Positions 13,101-28,100 of a stretch of 64,000 bases of DNA are shown here, piece by piece. How positions within the stretch are numbered: position 1 is the first letter of the stretch; each line of letters opens with the position of its first letter. Below the pieces are notes generated by a model that saw only the letters and a list, made by a program, of their open reading frames with translations, had not been told where the DNA came from and did not search any database. The position numbers and the translations under genes are program-made. Source of the stretch: Antitrichia curtipendula (taxonomy: Eukaryota > Streptophyta > Bryopsida > Hypnales > Leucodontaceae); assembly GCA_951230915.1 (NCBI GenBank), contig OX579635.1:30814001-30878000 (forward strand), given 5' to 3'.

Positions 13101-16100
13101 AAAATAAATCAGGTGGGGGTCTTTTTGAGTGGATGGTGAAGGCGTCCCTCACTATCCACTCAAAAGACAGTATGCACCATGAAGAGGCAGTAACTGCCAT
13201 TCATTGTCACTATTGCAAGCCATTTAGAAACTCTTGAATTAAGGTGTGTTTTTTCAATCCTATAGCATTGTAGATAATTATTTTCTATTAGAGTGCCACT
13301 ATTAGATGAGACATACCAACCTTCATATTCTAAAATACTACATAGAATCATTTGATAACTAAATTGTTTGGAATTGTCTAAAATTATCTTAAATTTTTAT
13401 TTTCACGTTAGATATTTGTGGAAATTGGAGAAGAATTAAGTTTTAACTATAATATCAAGTCATTGTTGTTTTTAAATATTGAAATCAAATTCTTTTTATA
13501 AATACTATTATATAATTATTATAGTTTAAATATGTGATTAATCTTAATTTTTTTCTTCAATTTTGTTATATGAATAAAAATATTTATTTTCATAAAATAT
13601 AAAATATAAATATTCAAGAATTTCAATAAAATATTAAAAAAATATATTAAATAACTATACACTTTACATATAATTTTTTGGAAGGAAACATTTCAATGAT
13701 GATATAGCTTTGATTTTTTAATTACAATACGACCAAAAAAATTATTATCATTATTCAATCTTTCAAATGAATTGTATATTTTTATTATAAAATAGGTACA
13801 AAAAGAAGTTGATGTAGCAAATGATGTAGCAAAAACTTTGGCAAAGGTTTTCTTCAAAGCAAAATTAGCAGAGGTAGAGGCAAAACAAGCTCCAAATAGT
13901 GATGCTCTCCTTATTGATCCAAAGGCTACTAAAAAGGCCTTAACGGCTAGGGGAGCTCAAGTAGGAAAAGTTAGTGATGCTATTGCCAAAATTCTAGATG
14001 AAACAACAAAGATTGTTTTAGAAATCCACGATGTTGCTACAGTTGCAGCACTTGCTAGTAAAAAAGCTCAAAAGCTTACTCAAGATTTTTTGGTAAATAA
14101 CATGCTTGCAATATTTATGGTTTTATATATCACTTGGTAGTATGCATAATAGAAGTATGATGGTAAATATACATTAATAGCTAGCATTTATGTAATAAAT
14201 AAAATGATAATCATAATTTTTTTATGTTGAGCATACATCTAATATACAAAAAAATCTAGTATACATGAGACAATATTCAAGTAAGATGCTTAGAATTTTT
14301 ATTTATTTAACCCTATGAGGATGAGATGTTCAAATTTCAAAGAATGGATGAGTGCAAATACATTCCAAGCACAAAAGAATACATGTTTTCAATCATCAAT
14401 TTTTTAGAAGATTCTTGATAGATTCCTTAACATTTATACTGTAGATTTTATTTTGCAAACACTCTATAATTCAAATGATATTGGTAGGTCTAGCCTCAAA
14501 AAAGTAGCTTCTTCAATTAAAAAAAGGAACCTTTAAAAACGACCTAGAAAAAAAAATCATCAAAAATCACTATAATTTAACTTAGAAAGAATTATTTTAA
14601 TAAAAATCACAAATATTTTATCTACAAATGATTTTAGAAGGAAATTTTCAATTTTTGGCTTCAAATTTAATTGAAAATATTGATTTGTGTACTATTTCAT
14701 ATAACAATATGGATATGATCTATAGATTATATTTTACAACTATTGTTTGAGAGTCATTATTAACCCCTAAAGGACCATCATGCGTTTTTTGGCAACATAG
14801 AAATTTTAGGCAGGTATGTGTGACTAGAGATTTATATATTTTAGGTTGAAATTTCAATAGAAGGTGGGGACAAGGAATATCTTTCATGTGCACTAAGTTT
14901 TATGATATTTGAAAATACAAAGAAGAAATTATGGCCTAATATGTTATTTTTTTCTCCGGCAGGGCAGGCCGGGCAGATTTTTAAAAATCACTTTTTTCAA
15001 AGATAAAAATTCAAAATTGATTTTCTAAAGTTATATATACGTGGAAAGTTTTTAATCATTCCATTTTGATCAGTGAGTCAAAAGTTATGAGGAGTTTTAG
15101 TCTATGGGCAATTATGAATTCTCTACTCTAAAATAAACTTTGAAGTTCTTTATCTTACTCAAAATTCAATATTTTCTTAAAAGAATAAAATCATAGGATG
15201 TAAAATGTTTATTACAACATTTCAACCATTGGGATTAGGATTTTTCAATTCTATAACTAAATTCTTAACAATTTTGTATTTGGATCATTCACTACTTCTT
15301 TCTACTTACTAATTTTTTCCTATATGTTGTACAATTTTAAATGATGTGAAATTTCATAAAGCATGTAGCCAACTTGTCTAGGAGAAAGAATCCAAAGAAG
15401 AACCTCCATTTTGGACATTTTTTCATAGAAAAGTGAGCTTGTGAAGTGCAGCTGCCCTATTTTTTGCAGGGCCAAAAAATGATCTTAGAGAATTTGAATG
15501 CTTATATCTTGCAATACACATGGTGAAAATTTCAGAAATTTTTGCCACATGTTCTCAAGTCAGCATACTACAAGATCTTACAATTACATGTGTCAGAAAA
15601 AAAAAAAATTCAAAAATTTGGTACTTGTACTAAAAATGGCTATTTTGGAGCATTTTTGTGAAAATATAGTCAAGGAACTTAAGGGGTTTTAATTATTATT
15701 CTTAGTTACATTTTAACATACGTCTTCACAATTTGTTAATTTGGACTACCTTCTAGTCCTTAAGGGGATAAATATTATTTTGTTTTATCAAATTATTTTT
15801 CTCTATTAATATTGACAATGTTCTTCATGAAAACTTTATAATACGTAAATTAATATTGAATGAATTTTCTTTTCATAAAAATTATCCTATAAATGAGAGG
15901 TTAAATGAATCCAATTTCAGAAACAATATAAATATATAAATAATTTAGTGGAGGTGTTTTTGTCAATGTATTTGGGACAAATACACTAATGTAGATGAAA
16001 AAACATGATATCCTTGGACTTAAAAAGTCTATCACTACTTCACTAGTTCAAATCATGTCAAAAAAATCATGGGATTTGAAATGGTGAAATGTTAAATTTA

Positions 16101-19100
16101 TGTTATTTTTAATGCAAATTTAGCATGAAGTCATTTCAGACCATGGTTTTCTCAATGTGGATTTATATTGGTATACAAGCACATTCATATTTTAAATTAG
16201 ATTGTTTGTTTTGATTGTTTATTTGTTGCATTGAGATTTCTTGGATTTTGTGTTCCCCGGTTGCATTCTTGGGACCTTCAGAAAGTCCTTAGCAAGGAGG
16301 GATGGACGGGCTTTATTTGTGACATTCCAACCTACATTGGAAAACTTATAGATTTTTGAGTTATTTTTGGATCTTAAAGTATAGAAATTACTTTACTTTT
16401 ATTCTGATTGTCACAAGGTACAATAGTTAAAGTTTAAAAAATGGTATGTTAAATAATGACATAAAAATTTGGAGAATGTAAGCCCTTTGAAATTGTAGCA
16501 TGCAAATGCTAGATATGGAAAAAGAAGAAAAATATTGAACCAATTTAATGGGTTTCATAAAGCAAACTAATTTTTTAAATGAAAAAGAGTGATCCAAAAA
16601 TGAATTTTCATTAGCTCTATAATATTTGATAAAAATATGTATAGTTGCAATTGAAATGATAAACTTACATTTTGAATAATGTTTTTAGTGAAAATTATTG
16701 CACCTAGGAAACATTGCAGTTTTTTCTTTTCTTTTTATACAAAATATTTATATGTATCATAACTCAAAAAATATATAAAGTCTTTCTTCATTTTTGTAAT
16801 TTTGTTGAAATAAAAACAGATTAAGCATTCGTGTGTTTATTGTAATTACATTCATTGATGTAATCTGAAATTAACTTAAATATTTTTGTGTAAGTTGAAA
16901 TTTTATATTATATAGAAAATGTGATTGTGATTATCTTGTTATTGTTTTTGAAGCAAACTATTGAAGGAGGTCTTGAAGCAGCTAATCTTTGCAAAGAAGA
17001 AGTAGAAAAGGCATTAAAAGTCGCAAGAGAAGCCTCCACAAAAGCAACAATTGCAAGCAATAAATGTTTTACTTTGTTAGAAAATGCAAAAGCTCTTGCC
17101 AATGGAGAGCCTCTTCAAGGACCACCATTATTGTTGTTACCTACAATGTCTCAGGTCAATGAATATTTTTGACTGTCACATATACAAATTAACAAAATAT
17201 GAACTTGATATTTTTAATGTTACAAATTGTTTATGAATAAAACTAATTTTAATTCTTTAAGTACTAAATAAAATAATCATTTTTTATTTATTGAATATTA
17301 GAGTGGTATAAATTTGAGTATTCAATGATTGTAATTGTAACCTTCTCCTTCTACTATTATTTTGTTTCTCAAGTTGCATATCAAATCCAATGGCGTGGTA
17401 TAGGTTGAGCCAGCTCTTGGTTCTTTAACTGTAGAAGTTGTTAAGCCTCCACCAGACCTTGAACTTACTAAAATAAGAGAGCTTGTAGGTAATGTGAACA
17501 TTTAAAACAATATCAAAATAGCATTCAATTTTATTTTTATTCTCTTAATTAGAATTAATATTATTATAAATTCAAATAACCATTTATTATGTCGCTATTA
17601 AAATGTTAACATGTTGTGAGTTGTGACATAATAACAAAAATCTTGTCGAAATATGTATTTACAGAATTGATTAATAACATTTGGGAAGAGTTAGAAAACA
17701 AATATCTGACAACAATACAAGAGGGATTTAGGCTTTTGATATATGAAAGGGAGCGAACTATTCCATTTGTTATTGAGGTATGTTGTTCTTCTTCTACTTT
17801 AAAAGTAGAAAAATTTATAAATATAATGTACAACTAATTTTCACTTAATTAATATAGCATTTGCTGATAAAATTCATAAAAATTTGAAAACTAAAACCAA
17901 ATGCAATTATAAAAAGCAATATATTGCTGCGTTTCTAAAATTTTAGATATAATTTTGATTTATAAAAATTCTGTAAATAAAAATGCATACAGGCAAAAAA
18001 GAATTTTGTTGAATTATTGAAAGAAGATAACGGAAAACAAGAGCTCTTTGAAGATTTTCAAGTATTTTTCAAGTCCCAAATATAAGATAATAGTTGTGCA
18101 TATTAAGCTTAATTTATCTGATAATTTATATTTTATGATAATAAATTTCTTCAATAACTATTTTTTTGGTAAGGAACGATGGAATAGAGTAGAGCTAAAA
18201 CATCGTCGTGAAAAAAAATTGTTAAAAAGAATTTATGAAGAGGGGATTAAATTTGGTGAAAGTTTGCGTATATTAGCTTCTGAACGACTTCAGGTCTATT
18301 CACAATTCATTAAATATATTTAACCATGCTATAATTTCAATAATCAGTATTAGATTTAAATGGAAAACAGTTCTAAAAATGAATTCTTATTTTTTTTGGA
18401 AAGAAATGTAAATATAATAAATAATTTCTCTAAGTATTTTCAATCTTAGCGTTTGTTGAAGAAAAAAAATTTCTAGAAAATTAAATATTTTGTGGAGATG
18501 TATAGACTATAGTCTTGACTTATGATGAAAATTTTGCAAACCTTTATTTTTAGAAAGAATTTTCAATTTCAATTCTTCTGTAAAATTATGTCCAATTTCA
18601 TTTTGACATTGACATTTCTTTTTGGCTTTTCTATTACAGAATGGAAAACAAGTGGAACAACAAATTTTAGAAGATTTATTGAATGAGCGAACATCAACTT
18701 TTACCTCCATTTTCACCATACTTGTGCAAGCAGAGGTATTTAAAAATCAATGCAAATAGTAGTGTTAATATTGTTGAAATTTTTTAATATTTTATATACA
18801 TATAATTTATTGTAAAGAAAAAGACATTAAATAATTCATTAGTAACAAACTCATATGAGCTACAAACAAACATTACATGTTCACATAGATTAATCTCATT
18901 TTTTTTTCCATATGCATCAGTTGGATAGGCATATTGAATCTTGTGGTTTGCTATATGAATACGACATAAAAAAGGTGGGCTCTAAATTCTCTAAGCAATT
19001 TTGGTGCAATTTGTCAACTATTAAAAGACAATCAAGATGGAGAGTTGTAACACCTAAATGGTTAATACCTTTAGAAGGTTCTTATCCAGAGTTCTACATG

Positions 19101-22100
19101 GTGAGTGGTACTATTCAATAGCTTTACAGCCTTTAACAACCTTTTTCTATTATTTTCAATTTTTTGAGTTGAATGTAATAATTTGCCTATTTGAAGTTCA
19201 CAAAAGGTTGGTCACTTATTATTAAGAATTCTTCAAAAAATATACAAATTCTTCAAAAAATTCTTCAAAATTCTTCAAAAAATATACAAATAATTTTTTT
19301 TACTCGATAATTCACAACTATACTATCATTGTAGGTGTTGAGTGAAGCCCTATCAAAGGCATCAAATTTAATAGATGTCATTGCTGGTAGAAAGAATGGA
19401 GACAAGAAATTGCAACCACGTAAACAAAAGACAAGAAGAATGAGTGGTCGTCGCAGTACATGGATGAGAGCAATAGATCCCACTTTTCGGGAAATAATCC
19501 ATCTTGATCCAGATGTAAAGCCTATCTTCTCTTGTGAACATCAAATTTTTTGCTATCGGCTTGAATTACTAGGTAAATTATGAACCAACAAATAAAACTT
19601 TCTCGATCCAATTTAACGTATTACTAGACATATTATCTACTTTTATTATTATTGATATAGTATATCATGATAAGAGAGGAGAACACATTAGATGATTTTT
19701 GGGAGGTCTGGAGGGCCGTTTCGGGCCTGTTCTCGGCACTGTTCTCCCGGCAGCAAAAGAACAGCCGTTGTCAAAAAAAAATCTTAAAACCTTAAAATGG
19801 AAAAACAAGATGATGAATTTTTATTTTTTTTCAATTTTTTTTGTATGACGTGGCAGTCGCTCAGCCACGTCACGCAGCTGCTACGGCGCAGTTCCAGACA
19901 GTTTCAAAGTTTGGGAACCCTGGGGAACTCACAACCCTCCACAGGGGCTGAAAAATATGTAATGCAAGTTGCAAATGGATATAACAAATATAATTTAATT
20001 TCACAATTAATAATTAATAACAATATAAATAAAAATAAGTACATAAATGATCTCAATAAGAGATTAATTATAGAAAAAATTAACAAACAAGAAGGTCAAC
20101 ATCGTAGTTAAATAATTCATCAAATTAATATAATCACTAACAAATTACATAAAAAGATTAGAATTTGCTTAAGCAATAAGTTAAATCATACCGTACCGAG
20201 TTATTGTAATTATGTGATTTAATATTCACAAGTCACCATTCATAACCTCCTAGTAGTTGCTAATTTTATTATTTATATTTATTAATGAATGTCATCCTTT
20301 AACATCATACAATGACAATGACAATGAGCTCAAAAGAAGCGAATATGAAATTTCACGGTTAATTTCTCCCCTCCCCTCATTGAAAAATCAATAGCCATTG
20401 ATTTAAGAAAAAAACTCCGCCCCTTCCAATACCTTTAATTTTTTGGAATTATCAAAGCCATGGATGTCAAACAAATAAACTTGGTCGTCCAAATATGGAT
20501 ACGGATACTAATATGGGTACGGATACAAATATGGGTAAAAGTATGGATACGGATGCAAATATAGAATTTGATTACAGATATATCCCATATTGATTGCATT
20601 GGAACTACTTCTGAAAAATACAAATAGGGATAGTGGTGGAGGGGGGGGGGGGGGGAGGGATTAAAACATATAATAATTCTTATTTAAATGAAAACTTGTG
20701 ATATTTTGGGGGGGATTAAAATACATAATGGATAATTAAAAAATATATTTTGAGCTCATTGTGATAGTTTATCTCAATGACAATGAGCTCAAAAAAGGTA
20801 GTAATTGCCTTACACAAATATTGATGAAGTATGGAATGCATTCAAATATTTAAGAAAGTAGAATTTTTTATTTAATTTTACTTGATGAATTATTTTGATA
20901 CAAAATCTAAAATCTAAAATTTGCATATTATTATTTTCAATGTAACAAATCAACCTCCCATTGTTATTTTGAGTTGTACTAGCTATTTTTCTTTATTTCC
21001 CATATTGACACTATTTTGCCAAGTACCAAGTCCTATTTTTTCTCTAATTTCTACTTCAAATAGAAATTTTATAGATTTTTTACATGTTTATATTATGATG
21101 TTTCAAGTTGCAACTAAGTTGTTTTTTCCAATTCCACTAGCTAATAATGAACTAAGTAAAGCTTCTCCCCCAAACAATATACATCAAAGTAAATCTATGA
21201 TACTCCCACAGGTCCCAACAAGAAAACACAAATTTATTTTGAGACAAGGGAGTAACAAATCTTCTATACATTTAATTAGGTTGATTGTTTTGTTCGTTTG
21301 AACATTATGGTGAGATCTCCAAAACTATGTCCCTTAGTTGTGTTTTTTTTACTATTGGAAAGCCTTGAACAAGGACAGATGCATGGTATTTGCTTTGTGA
21401 CGTTCCAACTTAAGATATAGAATTTCAAAGTTTTTATAAATTTATAAAATTATAAAATTATTTTTACTTTATGTATTTTGTATTTTATTTTGTTGTGGCA
21501 ACGCCATAAGGCATACTAATATTAATTGTTGCATGGCTTGTTATTGCAGCAAAAATTGCCTGCAAGTACCTGGCAGATCTGCAACCTATTTGTGATGGAG
21601 CTTGGGGTCAAATGGATGATTGGCTAATGAAATGTTGTGATGTAAAGATGATTTGAGAATGTATTTATAACTATAATTGGATTTAAATTTTGGTATAATT
21701 TATTTTTTAATATGAAAAGTTAGTTACTTAAAAAAGCATATAGTTGTAAATAGTAATATCTTATTATATTTTTATTTTTACAAAGTTATTTGATCATTTC
21801 TTCAAATTAAAATGTTTTGGTGATGGTTTCTTGATGTATTATTTTCTAATTAGTTGGTAGTTTATTTTCTTAGGATGAATCATCTTTGGTTGAAGAAATT
21901 AGATCCGTAATTCTTGAAGCTGCTCAAGAAAGTACTCCATTGTGGTATTGTGTAAGAATGGAAAGTGAATTTAAAGTTGAGGAAGAAGAAATTACAAAGG
22001 TGAGTGTTTTCTAAATTACAATTTGTATGTATTTACATGCATTTTTAATTATAAACAAAATGGGCATAAAAATTTAAACTACATAGTTGACAATATTTTT

Positions 22101-25100
22101 TTGTTTTAGGGTGCTATACATTTGTGATTACCATATGAATGTAAAATATAATGAAGTAGTGATTCAAGATTAAGAAAATTTAAGTTCTACCATTATAATA
22201 TAAAAATTATAATGCAATGCATTTTGAAATCATATGTGTTTATTTTTGTAGATTGTGCGCATTCCACTAGAACCAATTATTGATTTGACACCATGGCACA
22301 TAAAAGTGATGGAATCAATTGTCAACACCTTTAAAACCTTTAGCAGTAAGCCAATCATATTTTTCAATAGAAATCTAATGACATTTTTCATAATTCAAAG
22401 TTTTGATATACTAAAAACTCCATGAAATATTTTGTGCAATAATATCTATATAATTAAACTTTTGTAGAAGTATCCATGAGCTTATTTGATAGAATCAATA
22501 TTGTTTGCATTTAGGACTCAATTCTTTTTTCTTAGATTTCAAAATTTATTGTAAGTTTTTAATTAAAAAAAATTAATTTCATTAATTTTGCATTATTAAT
22601 TTTGATTGCACTTTGAAATTACCACATCAAATTCTTGCACTTACTTGTTATTCTTTTTCAAATACAGTTACTTCCTTGGTGAAAAATAATCATTTTTAGA
22701 TGGCAATCCAATGTCAAAATGCAATTATTATGCTCCTTCCATAAATTTAGCCTAATTTAAACAAAATTCTATCCCTCTTGATATATTAAAAAATTGAAGG
22801 TTCAATTTTCTTACATTATAACAAAAAAAATTCCATGATACCTTTTAAATAAATAAAATTTTGTAGCTATAAACAATATTTAATAAACTGTTGTAAATTT
22901 TTTTTTATTAATGCATTAAGATAGGGCACCATTTCCAACTATGGTTTCTCAATTATAACCAATGATGTACATATAAGCTATGTATTATATTGTTGAAATA
23001 TTATTTTCTAACTAATTTATTTAATATTATAAAAACAATTAAAAGCAAATCATCTACCAATGGTGATTTTTAACTACTAGATTGAATTTTATGGTTCTAA
23101 TGTTTACATAAATGAATGTTTTTAATTTCAACTAACAAGTTTAAAACAACAATTTTTTTATGAAATATTTATAATGAAAATATTACTATTACTATTACTT
23201 TAAACATTCTTTTATATTGTCTCTATTGCACATTTGCTATGAAGTGAATTAATAAGGTTTTCAGTAAAATTATCATTTTTGAATCATCTTTAGACATTAA
23301 TTTAGAATATAAATGATAGGATGACAACTCTGTAGGTAGACTATTGAAAAACCTATCCATTCATTAAAGTTGTCATGAATTTAATAGTTTAACAATAATG
23401 AACACCTTCCAAAAGTTTATAATTATAAACAGATACTACCATAACATGTAGTAGTAAATAAATCTTTTTATATATCATCGAGTCTTTTGTTTATGAATTA
23501 CATCATGTTTACAAGTCTTATCTACAATACCTTCTTTAATGCTTAAAATAATCTCAAAACAATATAAACTTATTGCTAATCTGTTAATTGCATACAATTG
23601 GCAAAAAGATTGGCAAGAGTCCAAAATGTAAAGGAAGCTAATTGTATATTACTGTAGCAATATAGAATGATTATTGATCAAAGTTGAAATTGCACATATT
23701 CAATAAATAAATAAAATTCCTATTTAATTCTCTTGCTTATCAATACCACATGTTTTAGTAATTTAAATTATTATTATTTTTTTATTATTTTGTTTAATTT
23801 TAACAACTTCAAGTCTTTTAAGGACATGTGACCTTCTAATATGTACCATGTAAAATGAAAATATCCAATACAATCTTGTGATAGTTAACCCTTTAGTTAG
23901 AGGGCCTAAGTCCTTTGCGGCTGTATAATATATTATGAATTTGGTGGTATTTGATCATAAAAACATTGACCAAATACTTGCTAGTACAAAGTAAATTATT
24001 GATTATGATAGTACACAAATAACAATGCGTCACAATTCATATATTAAAACACAATTGAAAAATTATAATGCTAAATACGGGTTGTATAGAAGGACCCAAG
24101 GGCCTTTCAAGGGTTAAATGTAGAACGAAGATTATAGAATATTACAAACTTCCTTGTTTACATTTTTTGGATTTTTATTTCACAGTTTTCTACCAAATTT
24201 TGTTAAAATATGTCAAAATTCCATTAAGTTAAAAAAATTCTAACAAATTTTAATAGGTTGTAACAAAATTTGCCAAAAAGTAAAACATAAAATTGTATAA
24301 GATTCTTTCAACAATTTTTTTGTTAAAACCTATTAATATTTGTTAAACCTATCATGTTTTTAATAAGAGTAATAGAATTTAACAATATCTAACACAAGTA
24401 ATGTCAAAAAAATAAATTCTAAGAAAAATAAATTAACAAAATCTAATGTCAATAGGGGAGATTGTACTAGTAAAAAGAACTTAACATTTATTGCAATTAA
24501 CATACACGTATTTTTTTCACTATCCTTGGATATCCAATCAAATTTTAATGTATTTTCTATAGATGGCTTTGGAACAATTGGAGATGTCACTAAAGCAACC
24601 TTAAGTGCTATTGATTATGTACAAATTATGTGGAAGAATGCTCCACAAAATAGCAAATATCCTCGACTTCCTCGATACAAAAGTAGGCGCTATGGACATT
24701 TTCAACATTGGGCAAACTTAACTTATGATATCATTGAGGTGATGAACACACCAAAAATCAAATCAAATTTGTGCAATTTTGGAAATCTTGGAAAAAATTA
24801 CGAGGAGTTTCATTTGTTGCAATCAATACTAATGCCACTACAAATGTCTAAGCATGAGATGACTATATGGTTTAGAATTGGGATTAATGATTGATTAGGT
24901 GTTTTAGTTTTCAATTTTTAAACTCGCTCATATTTTTTTAGGTTCAAAAAATAAAATAATAATAACATAAATATCTCTTTATGATATACTTGTAAAAACT
25001 TAAAACATTAAATTTATTATAATCCCAGTTAATATTTCATATGATTGTCAAGATCAATATTTCATGCCAAATATTTAATTAAATATGAAAAAAAATTGAA

Positions 25101-28100
25101 AATACTGAAATAAAGAATATTCTTTCAATATTTATGTTATCACCTTATAAGAAAATAAATTTTTGAGAATATAATTTTCATTACATTTTGACATCTATTT
25201 TTAGAATTTGCTTGACCTTGATAGTCATGTACTATAGTATAACAATAACAATATGGCTGTTTATTAAAAACCTTGCTATTAATACATCATCTCAATATAT
25301 GGGACTCTGGTTGTTGTACAAGTGCAGCAATCAAAGAAAAAAAGTGATAATGGATTCGAAAGCATGATTGAATGGCGAGGCTTCCTTGTATCTCTTGCAG
25401 ATGCACATTTTGATTATATCATTTCAGCTGCAACAATAGAAGATATTGTACAAGCTCGTACAGGTATAATTATTATTTTAAACAAATTTTTAATGTTTTA
25501 TTGGATGTCACTCTAAAAAACTTTCCTCCTTGAATATGTCTTTAGGAATTGTAGCAAAATGTATGATGGTACCCAACTATTAAGATTGGCACTTTATACC
25601 AAATATTTAGTTAAGGTTAGAAATCAAATTTGACAAATGTTAAAAATAAGAATATTTCTTCAAAAATATATATTTCCATCTTGCAGAAAATAATTAGAAA
25701 AAATCCCTAACATTCTAAAATTGATTTTTAGAATTGATTTTTTGCCGACCATAGTAATTAAGTACAATAAGACTACATATAAAATTCAGTTTTAAAACAA
25801 GGATGGATAATTGAACCTTCTTTTTTGTTCTTGTGTAAGAAGGTTGTATAAGAAGTAATACCCATAAGATGCACTGCTTGCATCTTTTGGGCACATAATA
25901 AGCCAAAACTTTAGATTTAGAACAAACAAACTCTACATTCAATTTTTTTTAACAAGTCTTTTATTTCCATGCGACACATTTTTATAATGAAGTGTGTCTA
26001 TTTTGTATTAACATTTTTTTTTCTTGTCAGATTTTTTTATGGTTGTAACAAACAAACAACCAGGGGATCCATCAGAAGACTGCATTACATTAGATGACTT
26101 TTTGAATATCCAACTTTGGTTTGATAAAAAAGATGGTATGCATTATTAGATGCAAGCAATATTTGGTTAAATTCAACATTATGTTAAATATTATTAAACT
26201 AGTTTCATATCAAATATTCAATTAAGGATTGTTTTTGTAGAATGTTGACTCACTAAGAAAAATATTCCCAAGAAGACCTACAATGGATTTAATTTGTCGA
26301 GAGGATCTTCATGGGGATCATTTTTTAGTTTAAAGAGACTATATTTCCAACAATAACAATAATAAATCTCAACTATAAATTGTAGTTAAATTGTTATAAA
26401 ACAAAATTTGCACTCTGTAATTAATTTAAATTTATGGAAAAATAACATATATAAAGGTAATTATTTTTCTTGAAAAAATCAATTTTATATTTTCATTACT
26501 TAAGTACTAAGCATTGCATTAAATTATTGCTTTGGTTCCAAATTTTGAAAAAAAAGTATAATTAATTTATATTATTGCTAGTCTTACTTCCAAATTATTG
26601 TTGTATTGCTATACTCAAGGCTCAACAATGTGCTACGAGACGCCTTTAGTAGACGTGTAGGATTTGGTCTAACTTCAATGCTATCTAGATGTAGTCTCTT
26701 GTGATTGCGTCTAGATTTAGCCATACAATTATTTGGAACAAGCAAAGGTCTCTTCTATGTACTTTTGATTAGACTTTGCTTTTCTTTATCTTTTTGTCCC
26801 TGCCTTTGGGCTTGGCTGCTTTGTACTTTGGTGTTTTACAATGGAATTTTTATTTGTTTAAAAAAATAAAAATCTAAATTATCGATAATGTTTTAATACT
26901 TATAGAAATGTTGAACTTTTCATCAATGTGTAATGAAGATGAAAATAAATTCTTTTCAATAAAGATTAAAAAAAATAGTATATGTAGGCTTTTGAAAACA
27001 AAATTATAGAAATCCTTACCCCTAAACGACTTTGGGGTAAGAATTTTTTCAAATATGTAATAATATTGAACATCCGTAAAATTTATGACACATGTTTTAA
27101 AATACTTATTATAATTCAAGGTAATGATTAAATGTAGATGAATTTCATAGCAAAGGTGGACAGGGACATTTTAAACTAATATCATTAGTTTTATATTCTC
27201 TATAATTAACTTGGTAGGAAATATTGATTTCTAATTATATATCACACTTGCAATTTAAGTTTTTTTTAATATGATTGAAAATTCATTCTAAAGAATTTTT
27301 AATTGAAATTTAGAAGAGATGAACTTCTTAAAGACTTTAAGCTACCATTTAAAAATAATTAAATGTTTTGTTCATTATATATTGCATTGAAATTTGCAAA
27401 TCAAACTTCCTTCAATGTGCATTCCCCAAAGTAGAAAAATATTTTGGTGGTGTTTTTTAAATACACAATTGTCTTCATTAGAGTTTTAAAAATAATCAAA
27501 TTTATTTAAAATAATATTTTTTTCTGTATTTCAAAAAATAAATATTAAAATACTTCCTTTTTTGAAAAAATTTAAGTTGTATTTGGATAACTATTCTATA
27601 CTTGATCTTCCTATGGTATAAATTTTTTAAAGATCTATTTACTATAGCTTCCTAGCAACTTGGTCATAAAATAAATAATTAAAAAGGTGCCTAATTTTTT
27701 GAAAAATTAGTGACCTAATTTGTCTACATGTATAGCCTAATTGATAGAAATTCAACTTGCTCCACACAATCTTGCATCTCTTTTTTAACAATTACTATAA
27801 ATATACAATGCTAAATTTTTTGCCTTTCTATTTTGACCATTCTAAAGCACAACATCTCACAATCAAAATGTATCTCTCATATACAACAAACCTTAAAACT
27901 TAACAAAACCTTGACACAAGATGTAGAGAATTTAGGATTTGGAAGTCAAGGCAAGGGTTTAGACAAATGCATCTGCTTTAGATGAAAGTAGCAACAACCA
28001 TCCCAAAATTGTAAGAACAATTTGGATGAATGCCTAATTTATATTATTTTTAATTTAAAGCTTTTTCATTTTTCATTTTTATTTTTTGGATTGCCTAACT

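Noticed and set aside
20921..21301. 126-codon plus-strand frame in a SPEF2 intron
   Set aside because: AT-rich, no motif, and its end overlaps a dispersed repeat; likely chance.
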